Shown: piece by piece, positions 1-11,880 of the stretch
Layout of the letters: each line of letters opens with the position of its first letter
Position numbering within the stretch: position 1 is the stretch's first letter
Assembly: GCF_902713425.1 (NCBI RefSeq)
Contig: NC_081231.1
Span: 1,808,760 to 1,872,759, forward strand
Origin: Acipenser ruthenus
Lineage: Eukaryota > Chordata > Actinopteri > Acipenseriformes > Acipenseridae
Direction of reading: 5' to 3'
Length of the DNA stretch: 64,000 nucleotides
The notes under the pieces: model-generated
Told to the model about the DNA's origin: nothing
Seen by the model: the letters and a program-made list of their open reading frames with translations, nothing else
Database searches by the model: none
Program-made: the position numbers and the translations under genes

Positions 1-146
1 GACTATAGTTCAGCCATATTAAAAAAAAGACCTGATTCCAATCAGAATTAATGAGAGAAACAACAAGTTTTTATATCCTGGAAATAAGAAACGATAAGGT
101 TAATATCATAGCAATAAGGCCCAATTTGTGCAATGCATTATCATTA

Positions 147-345
147 GGAGACGCTTCTTCACACAGAGAGTGGTGAGGGGATGGAATGGGTTACCTAGTC
201 ATGCTGTTGAGGCTGAATCACTGGGATCCTGTAAGACCTGACTTGATACATTTGTAGATGAATCAGCTACTAGGAACTGGACGAGCTTAGATGGGCTGAA
301 TGGCCTCCTCTCATTTGTGATCTTTTTAAAATGTTTTTTTTTTTA
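147..345 (+). repeat. CR1-like LINE 3' fragment
   Basis: The + strand carries the end of a LINE reverse-transcriptase frame (RVVRGWNGLP, then VEAESLGS) followed by the 3' tail that reads 'gatgggctgaatggcctcc'. The same segment recurs near 10.45, 14.2, 16.7, 32.0, 43.7, 47.5, 48.8 and 59.3 kb. WNGLP...FK..LD is typical of the CR1/L2 reverse-transcriptase C-terminus. The fragment is 5'-truncated and diverged. Confidence 0.7.
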
Positions 346-768
346 TTATTAACTTATTTTCTAAGTGAACCAGGATATTATAGTCTATAGTCCAGGACAC
401 TCTTTAAGAGGCTTGACTTAAATGAGAATGAATCCATTTTTATATCACAGCAATAAGGCCCATTACATGCAATGAATTATAATATATTTATTTCAAACAA
501 GGCTATTACTCAGCAAGACCAGGGACCAAAGGTAAACAAAAACACCTGCTCAATGTTTGTTCCCTCGGTCATAAATAATCCTACATTTATATTTTCATAA
601 TCTGAATTCAGTTTGAATGCACGATGAAAGCTGATTGAATACCTTTTTAAATGGGAAGGATTTCGACTCTGATCACCACCTAAGACTTGTTCCATCTTGA
701 GAGACGGTACTTCAAAAGAGAGCCGACTTCAATGAGACGTAATTCAATGAAAGAAAACAAAGGCAATT

Positions 769-771
<3 letters not shown>

Positions 772-822
<51 letters not shown>
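772..822. repeat. (GA)n microsatellite
   Basis: A nearly uninterrupted GA dinucleotide run of about 50 bp. Confidence 0.95.
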
Positions 823-826
<4 letters not shown>

Positions 827-1448
827 AGATTACTCTAAAGAGCTCGGTCAACACACACAAAAAATGTATGAAGAGGTATCCAGCGGGCTTTAATGAGTAA
901 AAATGAAAAGGGAGTCTGTTTTAATTAAAATAGCGTTTATAAACACGACGTGTTTGGTGACGCGACACTGGTAGATATCGATTTATAAGTTTGAAAGGCC
1001 CTGTGTTGATATGGAAATGGTCACCCGGTTTCATAATAGTGTGGGAGAACGAAACAGGAGGTTTACCGATTATAATAACAATCCGTTCTTTGAAAACACA
1101 CCCACCAAAAAAAAAACAACTCAACCACTCGAAGCCTTTCTAATCGCACTCCGGTGAGGTTTTTAATAAACTGATAAAGCGCGTTAATCATTTATTAAAA
1201 CTACAAATAAGTTACAAATGACTGGATCCGCCTTCAGGGTATTTGTTCAACTGAGATTGTCCCCCCCTCAATGGTTTAGCCTACATTCCTGCTCTGGGAA
1301 TTAGGTAGGCCTGTTTATTTTGCCCTACAAAAAAAAAAGGAAAGAAGAATTTTACTTTTACTAATGGGGGAGATGCGAGTCGACCTTCCACTGAGAGCTT
1401 TTCAAACGTAGAATAGACTCTTTTTAAATACCTGCTTGTAAACTTTAC

Positions 1449-1451
<3 letters not shown>

Positions 1452-1542
<91 letters not shown>
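1452..1542. repeat. (TA)n microsatellite
   Basis: An uninterrupted TA dinucleotide run of about 90 bp. Similar runs lie at 5430-5489, 34614-34676 and 49746-49819. Confidence 0.95.
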
Positions 1543-1543
<1 letters not shown>

Positions 1544-3109
1544 TCTATTAGTATAGCTTGCATAAAGAACTGATTTTCAGCTTCAGTTGTGAGACCGCCC
1601 GCCTGGCCTTCCTACCAGCTGTTTGATGATTTGAAATATTTCTAAACGGTGTGATATCTACCTCACAGACCACCGCCGAGCAGAGAACGGGGCGTTTATA
1701 TCGTATGACGTGATATGAAATTACAATGTAATATAATCAAAGTCGGTTCATTCCTCACACTTGTCCGGGCTGTCTCGCTGCCAGGCTGCTTGCCTCCTTG
1801 TGGAGTTTAAGATTACACGCGTTTTACCGATTTGGCAGACTTCGGTCGAGAATGCAAAATGCACGGTTAACGTTGCAAAGCTAAATAACACACGCGCGTG
1901 CCAGATCGAGACGTCGTGGAATGCAGATTCCCAGATTCTTGCAGATAGTCGCGAGACATCAGCATCGTCGCTGAGGTGCAGACAACGGGACTGAGAATTG
2001 CAATTTAATCCAACGACCGCATCACTTTAATTATTTACAATCGTTTTAAAGAGAAACTAGCAACATATATACAACTAAAAGCACGCGGGTTGCAGTGTGT
2101 AGATCTTGATCATTAGTAACAGTAGAGGTGACGTGAACATTGTGTTTTAACTTCAACTTCAAGACAGAAGTTTAATAATTGCAGCGGTGTTTATTGTCAA
2201 TCTGACCCGATGTGACAATACAAGTTTACATTAGCGTTTTTTTCTACGCTGTAAGAAAAAAAAAACTGTATTGAAATGAAGGAACAGCTACTTTTATTGG
2301 ACATTTCTGTCTGGTTTTAACAGTACTGGGCCGTATTTTAAAAGCGTTTACCTCACAATTTGACAAAACACATCGAACAAATAATAGTGTTTCAAGTTTT
2401 GAAACATGAACGTGTGTTTTTTTTTTCTCTTTTAAAAAATAATGACGTAAACACTTTGAAAACGAGATCAAATGTCCCGTTCTTAAGATATTTAAGGTTG
2501 TATATTCCAAACACAATAATGTACAGGGCATATTGGTTTTTATCTTTATTTTGTAAAGGAATATATTTCAAAATACTTATATAAACGTAATAAATGATAT
2601 TACAAACGTTACATGCTTTAGGTTAAGTTTATTTTAATATTTCTAAATTCACTTTTGAATGTTTGATAGTTCGGGATAAAGGCTTGTTTTGCTTCAGAAC
2701 GCTCGCCATCAATTTAACTTTGCTTTTTATTCACTACTTAACAGCGTGTTCAATTTTCTGAACTCTTTTTTTTGTTTAAAACCATATAGGCTATATATTT
2801 TTATCCTGTTTTCTTATTTGCTTAGCTATGCTCCGTGCGACTTGTTTTTATCTGTCCGTGTAATTTGTTGTTACCTTTTGATAATTAAAAAAAACCAAGA
2901 AAACTAATTATTTAATTTTAAAAATACTTATTAAAATGTCTTTATCTAATCCAAATGTCTGTCATATTTATTTATTTCGATTTTAAAATCTAAATCGGCA
3001 ACCTTGTTTTTTTAAAACCTGTCGTAGTTTAGAACTTTTTTTTTCGATTTTTTTTTTAAATCTAAAAAAGATAATTGAATAAAATATAGATTGTTTCATT
3101 CGTATAACG

Positions 3110-3349
3110 GATTATTATTATTATTTATTTCTTAGCAGACGCCCTTATCCAGGGCGACTTACAATTGTTACAAGATATCACCTTATTTTTACATACAATT
3201 ACCCATTTATACAGTTGGGTTTTTACTGGAGCAATCTAGGTAAAGTACCTTGCTCAAGGGTACAGCAGCAGTGTCTCCCACCTGGGATTGAACCCACGAT
3301 CCTCCGGTCAAGAGTCCAGAGCCCTAACCACTACTCCACACTGCTGCCA
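3110..3349 (-). repeat. tRNA-derived SINE, family 1
   Basis: A full-length copy in reverse orientation. The tRNA-like head, with an A box (TAGTGGTTAGGGC type) and a B box (GGTTCAATCCC), is at the right end. The fish SINE/L2 core and an ATT-rich tail are at the left. Other copies are at 11788-11880 (truncated), 22943-23182, 37745-37976, 53897-54143 and 62657-62902. Confidence 0.88.
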
Positions 3350-3603
3350 CACTGCTGGATTAACATAACTTGGGTTCCATTTATCCATGACGTGTTTCAT
3401 ACAGGATGCTACATTTTAAAATACTTAAACCACAACAACATATCTGAAACCATGCCGAAGCAAGTTTCTGAAACCCAAGATCTCTGAATTCATACGAGAT
3501 AATTCATGAGTGGTCGTGGGCTGCATAGCGAGTATCACACCCCATTACACCCACGTCGTGTTGTTCTTTCAAGAAGTGTTCGCAGGTGGGCACGAGGGCT
3601 GGT

Positions 3604-3790
3604 AGGGGGCGGGGCTGTCAATCCCGTGAATAAGAAGGAGGGGTTAGATTAAAGAAGGTGCTATTTTGTGAAGGAACGGGGCGTGGTCAGATAAAGGGGC
3701 GGGAGAAGGTGGGTCGATAATAAAAACCAAGGGACTTGGAGACGAAAGATATAAACACGAATTCTGGAGGCAGCAGAAGAGCTAAACAGA
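3604..3790 (+). promoter_or_regulatory. Core promoter region of foxa4
   Basis: A TATAAA box at 3750-3755 sits about 220 bp upstream of the foxa4 start codon, so transcription probably begins near 3780. Upstream are GC-box-like motifs (GGGGCGGGGC at about 3606 and related GC-rich motifs near 3680 and 3700). The TATA box and GC boxes are seen directly; the start point is inferred. Confidence 0.55.
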
Positions 3791-3971
3791 TCTGGTTTGC
3801 ACTAGGATTCTATTTCAAAGACGGGACAGAAAAAAAAGAAGAGAAAAAAACAGTACAGCTTCGTTTCTTTTACCTTTTTTTTTTCCTTTGGATGTTTGCG
3901 TCTGCTTTCTGTTGATCAAGTTGGGACTTTTCCGTTTAAACTCCAAAGCACAGACCAGCAATAACTCCGCG

Positions 3972-4287
3972 ATGCTGAGTGGCGTCAAACTGGAAGCTAA
4001 TAATGAGGACTGGACGACTTACTACCACGACAGCGAGGTAAGCAGCGTGTTAATGCTGCTAATTCTGTTCCAGCAGACCAGAATAATAATGACGTGGGGT
4101 GCCTTGTAGTGAAGCAGATTTAATCACACGATTCCTTATTGTTAACAAACTAGTAAGCCTATTGATATTGCCTATATCGCAACAGCCGTGTTTGAAAAAT
4201 AGAAAATACTAAAACTTACCCGTCTTACAGTAAATGATATCTGAGTATATAACAAGGTGATCTTTACATTTGAATCAACCGAGAAGC

Positions 4288-4361
<74 letters not shown>

Positions 4362-5425
4362 GTTTTCGATTGTTTCTAGAATAGTTATATTAAATAGAGG
4401 GCTTCCAAATCTATTATTTAGCCCGCTTTTCCTAAAATTGGTTGGTGAACTATTTATGATCGGTCCCCAGATTTCTGCAACATCATTATCAACAGAGCGG
4501 TGGACAAAATATGTTTTAAAAAATACACTGCATTTACCAATTAGAAACAGAATTTAAACGAACGTGTTTTCTCAGATGAATTCAATACATTTACTTATTT
4601 TATTTCTTATCTGTTCTTTTTTTTTTTTTTTACTAAAGAAGTCCTTTAAACACAGTTCCACAGGCCGACGTCTTTCCTTAATTCATACGTTGCACAGGAT
4701 AATTATATTTTGGATCATTTCATTAGCCTGTTGTTCTAATTCTTTAAGAACTGTACGAGGGGCGCGCACACTGTTTTGCCCGTTGTTCATTCATGTTGCT
4801 TCCCGTGCAGGCTGCGTAGAATGGAAAATCTATCCAAAACTGACGTGAGCAATACACACGAACGTATCTCCGGAAAAACACTCCGAAAAAAAGCAAATCC
4901 ATGTTTTAAAAGCGAGTCACTTAGTTTGTCCCGACAATAAATATTGCCAGTTGTTTTTATTTAAAAAAATATTCTACAGTTTAATATTTATAACCTTTTG
5001 TGCTTTCGCTGAGGCAAAGTCTGCATTTATATTTGAATAATGCATTTTTTGGCAAATCTGATGCACGATCGATAGTCCAGTTAAACGTTCAGACAGGAAA
5101 ACCTTCTCTCCCCCCTGACTCTACTGTGACAGGCACAGCGGCGAGCAGGCGCACGCCACTAACTGAGGTTAGGATACAGGCCCAGCAAATCTCCCTTGTA
5201 GATGTGCACCGCAAGAGGCGAGGACTGTACATGAATTGGCATGTATTTGAAGAGTCTTAACGTTTTTTTAACCGGGTTACATGGTTACGCGACACATAAT
5301 GACATGAACTTGCTCAAGGCTTTAGTTTGAACCCCTGTTGTTGTTTTTTTTCTGTTCATGCCCTTTGTCGTATATAAAAAAGAATTGTTAATACGTCATA
5401 GATTCTAGACTTGAGGTGAATACAC

Positions 5426-5493
<68 letters not shown>

Positions 5494-8400
5494 TACATTT
5501 TTATGGTGCTTAATAAATAAACGCTCTATCGACCTCGAAATCACACGCTGTGCCACGCGGAAGAAATGTTCCTTGCCTGAGCTCCGGGACGCGACAACAA
5601 ATTAGTTGAATTCGGAAATGGGCCCCGCTAATCAGAATCAATTAACAGGTATTGTTATAATAAACAAATCAGCGAGACTACCGAGGAGGTGACGGGGCTG
5701 CAGGATGCAACCCAGCCCAGACCGCGCGAGACGTCTGTTAATTAACTTATCACGAAACACCGACAGCAATTTCAATAAGCATTTGAGAATGACGTTGATA
5801 AAATTGTACACTATATGAGTTAAAACCGCTTTTGACATCAACTCCCAAATTATGAAAATAGATAATAGATTTTAATTAAAAAATTATTGTAAAAAAAAAT
5901 GCAGTGTGTTGCTTTTAAATGTCGGCAGTTTGTTTAATTCTATTGAGGCCTATATATTATAATTTAGTTGTATTCGATATTTTGTCCTTATTAACCGTGT
6001 ATCCGACTATTTGTCGTTTTCGACGTTATTTTGAATGCATGCATTTTAATTATAAAATGTGTTAAATATTATAAATATAAAATTTTGAGGAATGAAGATT
6101 TCAAGTTTTAAATATCAAAACACACATTGTGTTTGTAATGTTGCGGTGTTATAGGGTTTACAATTGTATAGCCGACTTAAAACTCTGCATTATATTTGTG
6201 AAAATTCCAAAAAAAACGCGACAGTTCAGTCTCATTGCAATACATCGCGTATATTTTGCAGTTTGTATTTCTCGTATTTTCTAGGCTGTGAACGTTTAGG
6301 CCACCGCGTCCAACATACCGTGGTTTGTAGCCGAGGTGAGGTAATTTAATTCATTAAAAATAACTAAATAAAATTGAGAGAATGTTACTTTATTGAAACG
6401 GACACAGACCAGGCAATTTGAATACAAGATACACGATTCTGCATGAACACATAATAACAGTTATTTAAATAGCTGGTTATTATTATAGGATAATATCTTT
6501 CGTGGCTTTATTATTTGATATATAGTTATATATCTCTAGTGAAATCGTTTTAATTCGTAATTTTGAATGAACTAATATTGTTTGTTTACCATATAGGGTG
6601 CTGTTCTGAAAGAGACAAAAAAAAAAAAATCGGTGTTTTCAAATTAAAACACCGGCAATTTTCACAGACATCCACATTTACCCAGGGCATTTATATATCA
6701 AATTTAAACAAACTATAAATAATACTAAAAAAAAGTTTGTGTGAACTATATGGAGTTTGAGAAATTGCCCTGTCAAATCGTATGCATTCTAGATACATAG
6801 ACGGCTTAAAGTGGTAGAATTGTGCACGCTGTGACGGAATGGGAGAATATTTTTAACTGTTGGTTTTGCAGTTTATCTGTAACGTGGTAGACAGGCTAAC
6901 TTGCCGAGCTAGAATCTGCGGTGTGAATCTGAAGCAGGTCTCAGTGCGTGTGTGGTCCAAACCCCCCCGCATTTTATGGACTGACTTTAGCACTCTTTTA
7001 AGCCATCTGACTGGGACAGATCAATAGACCCGAAATGTTAAACCCCACAGCGCCCGCGCGCCCAGAAGCCCTGCTCGAACAGGCGTTCACTTTTCAAAAA
7101 AAACCCACCGCAGCAGAAAAGATCTCTGCCCTTCGTGTTATTTATTGTCGGCGTATTGTCGATGCCCGATTCATTTGCCCGTGTTTACCAGATAGACAAT
7201 GCCAGCTCGCCAGTCCGCAGCTCATGGTTCTTCTTTGAGGGTAAAATAAAATAAAAGACCATCGCTTGGTGACTTTAAAAGGCTCGCGGTGTCGGACAAC
7301 ACTGGGCGAGAATAATAGACTCGGACGAACAATTGTCGGATAGGAAATAGCGATGTGGGTGGCCTCCGCATACATTAACATCGCCCAACAACGAGTTAAT
7401 GACATTTGGAAAAAAAGGCATTCAGAAAAAAAAAATATCAGTGACCACTCGCGTCTAGTCCTTGGTTTGTTGACACGGGCGGGGGGATCATGTATCCAGT
7501 ATATTAATTATATTACCGATGATTATCTGAAAACATTTTGAAAATAGCAAGGCGTTGCTTGCTATCTAGTTATCCCAGTCCACTCTCTGTAACCACTGAG
7601 CCACACACAGCCACACTACAGGGTTAGTAACCCACAGCAGTCCTACACCCTCAGTTTAGTTTTTAAACTGATCCTGAGCCAGGAGTGTGTTAAATACTTC
7701 TATAGCTGTACAAGCAACTTAACAATAAACTTGCAGATTTAGCCTGAATGCTCAGACTCCCTGATGTCTGGCCATTTCAATAATATAGTCAAACAAGGGG
7801 TGGTTCTGCAACCCAGGGCAATTTGTGCGTTTCTAACCCTGTGCTCTACAGCCTAACCAAAAATATCCTGTGATTCATCTGCCCATGTCGTATTCAACGT
7901 CCCTCGCTCCTTCCACACCTCCCCTCTCCTCCTCCAGCTTACACTGGCTCCCTGTGTATTGTCATTGCTTCTTCAAATTTCTTACCCTTGTGTACAAATC
8001 TCTCCATGGTCTTGCCCCCACCGTATCTGGCTCCACTGATCACCTACTATGTCCCTTACCATCCCAATCCCTATTGCCCCTCTCGGTCCCACCCTCGCCC
8101 TGTGCCCAATCCTGTTTCCCCTTCTTGCTCCCCTTCATTGGAATGGACTCCCACTTGACATAAAACAGTCACCCGCATTGCGTAGTTTCCACTCCTCCCT
8201 CAAAACGCATCTCTTCTTCCAAACCCATCCCACTGATACTCCTGGCCCCTGCTTGCCTGACCTAGCCTCTGGCCCTCTGCTTTCACACTAGCAACTCATC
8301 TCTATCTCTCCACCCTAGCCCAATCACTTGCATTCTTTTTTCACTCAGTATTTTTGATTGTACCGTTTTGATTACATTTGTTAAGAGCCTTGGTTAATAA

Positions 8401-9533
8401 ATAAATACATTCACTAATATACTGACACTCTTCCTTGGTTTCCACAGCTCTATCCTGGCATCAACAGCATGGGTCCCAATCTCACCCTCAACGGCTACCT
8501 GCCCAGCGCCATGGCGGCATGCAGCAGCATGGGCGGGCAGTACATGAGCAGCGGCCCCTCTGGCTGTGGCGTGGCATCGCCAGGGCTGATGGGCACAGGA
8601 GGGCTGGTCGGCGTGCCCACTCCTCTGGGGCAGATTGGAGCCCCCCAGCCTGGGTACAGCGCTTCCGGGAATTCCCTGTACAGCCTGGAGGGGCCCCAGG
8701 ACGGCAAGCCGCAAGGGTACCGCAGGAGCTACAGCCACGCCAAGCCGCCTTACTCCTACATCTCCCTGATCAGCATGGCGATCCAGCAGGCGCCGGGGAA
8801 GGTGATGACCCTGAACGAGATCTACCAGTGGATCCGGGATCTGTTCCCGTACTACCGGCAGAACCAGCAGCGCTGGCAGAACTCCATCCGCCACTCCCTG
8901 TCCTTCAACGACTGCTTCGTGCGAGTGCCGCGCTCGCCCGAGGCCCCTGGCAAAGGCTCCTACTGGGCCCTGCACCCCGACTCGGGCAACATGTTCGAGA
9001 ACGGCTGCTACATGCGCCGGCAGAAGCGATTCCGCTGCCAGAAACAGGAGAGGAAGACCCCCGAGCCCTCCAGCGCACCTCCGAGAGAAGAAGGGAGAAC
9101 CGCCGCCCGCTCGCCAGGGTCCAGCCTGGACGCTTCCCCAGTCCAGTCCCCGGTCCCAGGCTTGGAGAAGGTGGAATCCCCCCAAGCCAGTCCACCTCCC
9201 AGGGCTTCCCCAGTGCAGCACCTCCAGGAACCCCTCCACTTCCACCACCTCTCCCCAGCCCCCAGCCAGCTCCCCCCTCTTCCCTCTCAGGATCCCCGGA
9301 CTGACACACACCCCTTCTCCATCACCCACCTCATGTCGGCCGACCTCCAGCATGCCGCCCCCCGGGTGGATCTTCTCCCTTACGACGCTGGCATGATGTA
9401 CCCGAGCTATGGGGCCCCTGCTTCCACATACATGGGCATGAACTCCTTTGGGGCCCGGGAAGTGGCCCCCATGCCCGTGGACGGTTCTTACTACTCAAAC
9501 ATGTACTCTGTGCCTATTCTCAGTTCATCTTGA
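3972..9533 (+). CDS. foxa4: Forkhead transcription factor FoxA4 (HNF3 family)
   Basis: Two coding exons, 3972-4037 (22 codons, phase 0) and 8448-9533, give a 383-residue protein. The N-terminus [14 protein letters not shown] has the FOXA signature MLxxVKxE...DW. The forkhead domain covers about residues 119-212, with recognition helix [15 protein letters not shown] and wing residues [17 protein letters not shown]-terminal [10 protein letters not shown] motif corresponds to the FOXA transactivation region, and the protein ends [14 protein letters not shown]. From memory, the ending and the KLE N-terminus match amphibian Foxa4 (pintallavis) and zebrafish foxa better than FOXA1-3. FoxA proteins bind nucleosomal DNA as pioneer factors; Foxa4 acts in notochord, floor plate and endoderm. 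The intron after codon 22 is 4.4 kb and filled with repeats. Amniotes such as mammals lack this paralog. The family is certain; the paralog call is strong. Confidence 0.9.
4289..4361. repeat. (TTA)n microsatellite
   Basis: A trinucleotide run of about 24 units inside foxa4 intron 1. Confidence 0.95.
5430..5489. repeat. (TA)n microsatellite
   Basis: A TA dinucleotide run of about 60 bp inside foxa4 intron 1. Confidence 0.95.
7870..8300 (+). repeat. LINE (L2/CR1-like) reverse transcriptase 3' fragment
   Basis: Two frames on the + strand carry C-terminal LINE reverse-transcriptase motifs: [20 protein letters not shown] with SLHGLAP, then [16 protein letters not shown]. They correspond to the fish non-LTR signatures LHWLPV...FKILTLVYKALHGLAP and ..FKSHLKTHLF. 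The switch of frame shows a decayed copy. It lies just upstream of the foxa4 exon 2 acceptor. Confidence 0.7.
8448..9533 (+). CDS. foxa4: foxa4 exon 2 (forkhead domain, C-terminus and stop)
   Basis: This exon carries residues 23-383 and the whole DNA-binding domain. Reading starts at CTC TAT CCT GGC right after the CAG acceptor, in phase 0 with exon 1. It is much more GC-rich than the surrounding DNA. The stop codon TGA is at 9531-9533. Between the forkhead domain and the C-terminal motifs lies a Pro/Ser-rich linker of roughly 90 residues. Confidence 0.92.
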   Translation, partial: LYPGINSMGPNLTLNGYLPSAMAACSSMGGQYMSSGPSGCGVASPGLMGTGGLVGVPTPLGQIGAPQPGYSASGNSLYSLEGPQDGKPQGYRRSYSHAKPPYSYISLISMAIQQAPGKVMTLNEIYQWIRDLFPYYRQNQQRWQNSIRHSLSFNDCFVRVPRSPEAPGKGSYWALHPDSGNMFENGCYMRRQKRFRCQKQERKTPEPSSAPPREEGRTAARSPGSSLDASPVQSPVPGLEKVESPQASPPPRASPVQHLQEPLHFHHLSPAPSQLPPLPSQDPRTDTHPFSITHLMSADLQHAAPRVDLLPYDAGMMYPSYGAPASTYMGMNSFGAREVAPMPVDGSYYSNMYSVPILSSS

Positions 9534-10375
9534 TGCACACCCCCACTCCTGTTGCAAAAGGACTACTGTGCCAGGGGTAGGTAACCTTGGCACGTCCAGT
9601 CCATTCAATTCCAGGACTTTGTTCCAACCAGATCCTTCGTTATTTAATTGACCTCCATTGGAATGGAATGGACTGGAAGGTCAATTAAATAATGAAGGAT
9701 CTGGTTGGAATGAAGTCCTGGAATGGAATGGAATGGAAGGTCAATTAAATAATGAAGGATCTGGTTGGAATGAAGTCCTGGAATGGAATGGATTGGAAGG
9801 TCAATTAAATAATGAAGGATCTGGTTGGAATGAAGTCCTGGAATGGAATGGATTGGAAGGGCCACAGTTGCCTAGCCTTGGTTTAGATTGTGTATATAAT
9901 AGTTTATTAAGACCAGTGTTTCTGTACTTTTGGAGAACCATCAGATTTTTAATTCTTTTTTTAAATCCCTGTTTGCTTTGCTACTGAAAAGAAGATTGAC
10001 TTTGTTTCTCAGCCTTCAATAAAAAGGAGCGAGAATGCTTTTGGATGAGAGTATTGAAACTATAGGCTTTAGATAACCTTTTCACAGAACTGGATTGCTG
10101 ATATTTGAGAACTTAAAAAAAAAAGACAAGTTTGCCCGAGACCAAAGAATGCTTTTCAAAGATTTAGATGTAATTTTCCTTAAAAAAAAAAATAATTAAA
10201 AAAAAAAATCAATTTTATAAACAAACTACCATTCATTTGTCCCCATGTCAGAACGTGTTTAATCGAATCCTAGTCTTTCCATATTTATTAATTTTTTTGA
10301 TGTTAAGTTTGTATTATTTAACTGTGTTTTATGTCAAACAATTTTTGTAAACCTTGGACTTAAAACATTAAAAGG
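9534..10375 (+). other. foxa4 3' untranslated region
   Basis: The region after the stop holds a palindromic element (9570-9885), then AT-rich DNA. A canonical AATAAA at 10018-10023 and an ATTAAA at about 10368-10373 are the two candidate polyadenylation signals. If either is used, the fold-back element is part of the mature mRNA. Confidence 0.6.
9570..9885. mobile_element. Fold-back hAT-like MITE with an internally duplicated arm
   Basis: The left end reads CAGGGGTAGGTAACCTTGG and the right end GTTGCCTAGCCTTGG, roughly inverted repeats of hAT type. The whole left arm (about 9592-9660) is the reverse complement of a 60-bp unit that is then repeated directly from 9661 to about 9860 (three full copies plus a partial). 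No target-site duplication could be recognised. Confidence 0.65.
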
Positions 10376-10445
10376 TTTATTATTTTTTACCGTCCCTTTG
10401 TCTGTGGTCGATATTATTCACAAACTTTCCCCTTTCTCATCCGTT

Positions 10446-10612
10446 TCCTACTGGCTGATTGATCTCGAAACTTTGTCAAGTCGGGTCTTAAAGGATCCCA
10501 GTGATTCAGCCTCAACAGCATGACTAGGTAGCCCATTCCATCCCCTCACCACTCTCTGTGTGAAGAAGCATCTCCTTCCCTCTGTCCTGAGTCTCCACTT
10601 CATGTCCCACTG
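10446..10612 (-). repeat. CR1-like LINE 3' fragment
   Basis: On the - strand this encodes RVVRGWNGLPSHAVEAESLG then SFKTRLDK, the end of a CR1-type reverse transcriptase, as in the copy at 147-345 but in the opposite orientation. Confidence 0.7.
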
Positions 10613-11787
10613 TCCTCCCACAGTAATAAAGCATAGTGAAAAAGCATGGTAAAGCAGAGAAGTCCAGAGGGGTATGATAAAGCATGATATAAAACATGAC
10701 AAAGAATGGTCAATTCCTAGTATGACAATGGGAAACGGATTGGAGAAACTGCAACACTGCCGTGCAGAAACAACTGTAGTGCATTTTTAAAGGGTCAGGC
10801 TAATATTGCATTTTAACCGCATGTGCAGTCTAAGAGCAGGCGAGGTTAGCGTGGCATGGCTGGTGAAAGGGGAGCGAGACTTGGAGCAGGTGGATGAGAG
10901 GCAGCAATATCAGTTTCAAGTGCAGGTATCAGCTACAGCAGCACCTTGTTCGCATTGATAGTGGGGTCTCGCGTAGCTGCTTCAATATTTACAGCTTGCG
11001 CTGGGTTAACAGGAGAAGCAGCGTTGAACAAAGCTCTGTTGTACAGACGTTGTGTGGCTTTGGCACAGTACTTTCAACCCATTTCTTAGAATGTGTTTAT
11101 GATCCTGATCTTTCACTGCTTCCCTAATCATCGCACAGTCAAGAGTTTTTAATGGTCAATCTGAAAGTCCTCTCCTCTAAAACCCAAGCCCAAGATTTGT
11201 CTGAGACCCTGAAGCCACTGTGGTAACCCACAGTGCTACCATGACACCATGATCCATGCCTCTTGTCTCTCCATTGTGTTGCTGTTGTCAGCTAACGGTA
11301 ATGCACTAGAATTATAATGGGATTTTACCACCTGTACTGTCAGGCACAGCTGCCGGAGAACAGCATTGTGCTGCAGGACAATGGGCTGGGTCTGGATCAT
11401 TGTATGTGTGGAGGTTAGCTATCAGAGAGATAAGAGGGGCTGTGTGGTGGGAGTCTGGCCTGAGCCAAACAGTGCCCCCCCCATGCAGAGAGTGTTTACC
11501 TGGGGGGGCACGCAAGTGAAGCCCCCTTAACTTCCACAAACAAGGGAGCTCAGAGTATCATACCTAATAAAACCGTTTCAAAGACTGATCTCCAATGGCA
11601 GACAGTGGCACTACAATGTGCCTGTATTAGGGGGGTGAGGGATGAGGCTGGGAGATCCATTGCAGTACCATGGTATCAGATCAGTGCTATACAGGCAGTG
11701 GTGCCGTAGCAGCTCCGCTGTCTGTACTGTGCAATATTTGTTCAAATCTGATTGGTTCTGATAGCTAGAGATTCTTCAGAGTATTAT

Positions 11788-11880
11788 GGGGGAGCAGTGT
11801 GGAGTAGTGGTTAGGACTCTGGACTCTTGACCGGAGGATCGTGGGTTCAATCCCAGGTGGAGGACACTGCTGCTTTGACT
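11788..11880 (+). repeat. SINE family 1, 3'-truncated copy
   Basis: Only the tRNA-like head with A and B boxes remains; the core and tail are missing. Confidence 0.8.

Larger units (their letters stand above)
1..3600. other. Intergenic DNA upstream of foxa4
   Basis: No coding region is supported here. The stretch holds a CR1-type LINE tail (about 147-345), a (GA)n run (772-822), a (TA)n run (1452-1542) and a SINE (3110-3349). The rest is AT-rich single-copy-looking DNA. The small open frames show no family signature and no splice support. Enhancers of foxa4 could lie here but cannot be picked out from one sequence. Confidence 0.6.
4038..8447 (+). other. foxa4 intron 1
   Basis: Donor GTAAGC at 4038 and acceptor TTTCCACAG ending at 8447. 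Contents: a (TTA)n run at 4289-4361, a (TA)n run at 5430-5489, a LINE fragment at about 7870-8300, and otherwise AT-rich DNA without recognisable genes. The short open frames here have no protein-family signature. Confidence 0.75.

Noticed and set aside
3301-3349. tRNA genes suggested by A and B boxes in several places
   Set aside because: The boxes belong to SINE heads with a downstream SINE core and tail; no separate cloverleaf tRNA gene was found.
8394-9353. Long - strand and second + strand frames over foxa4 exon 2
   Set aside because: Shadow frames of a GC-rich exon. The forkhead domain is in one + strand frame only.
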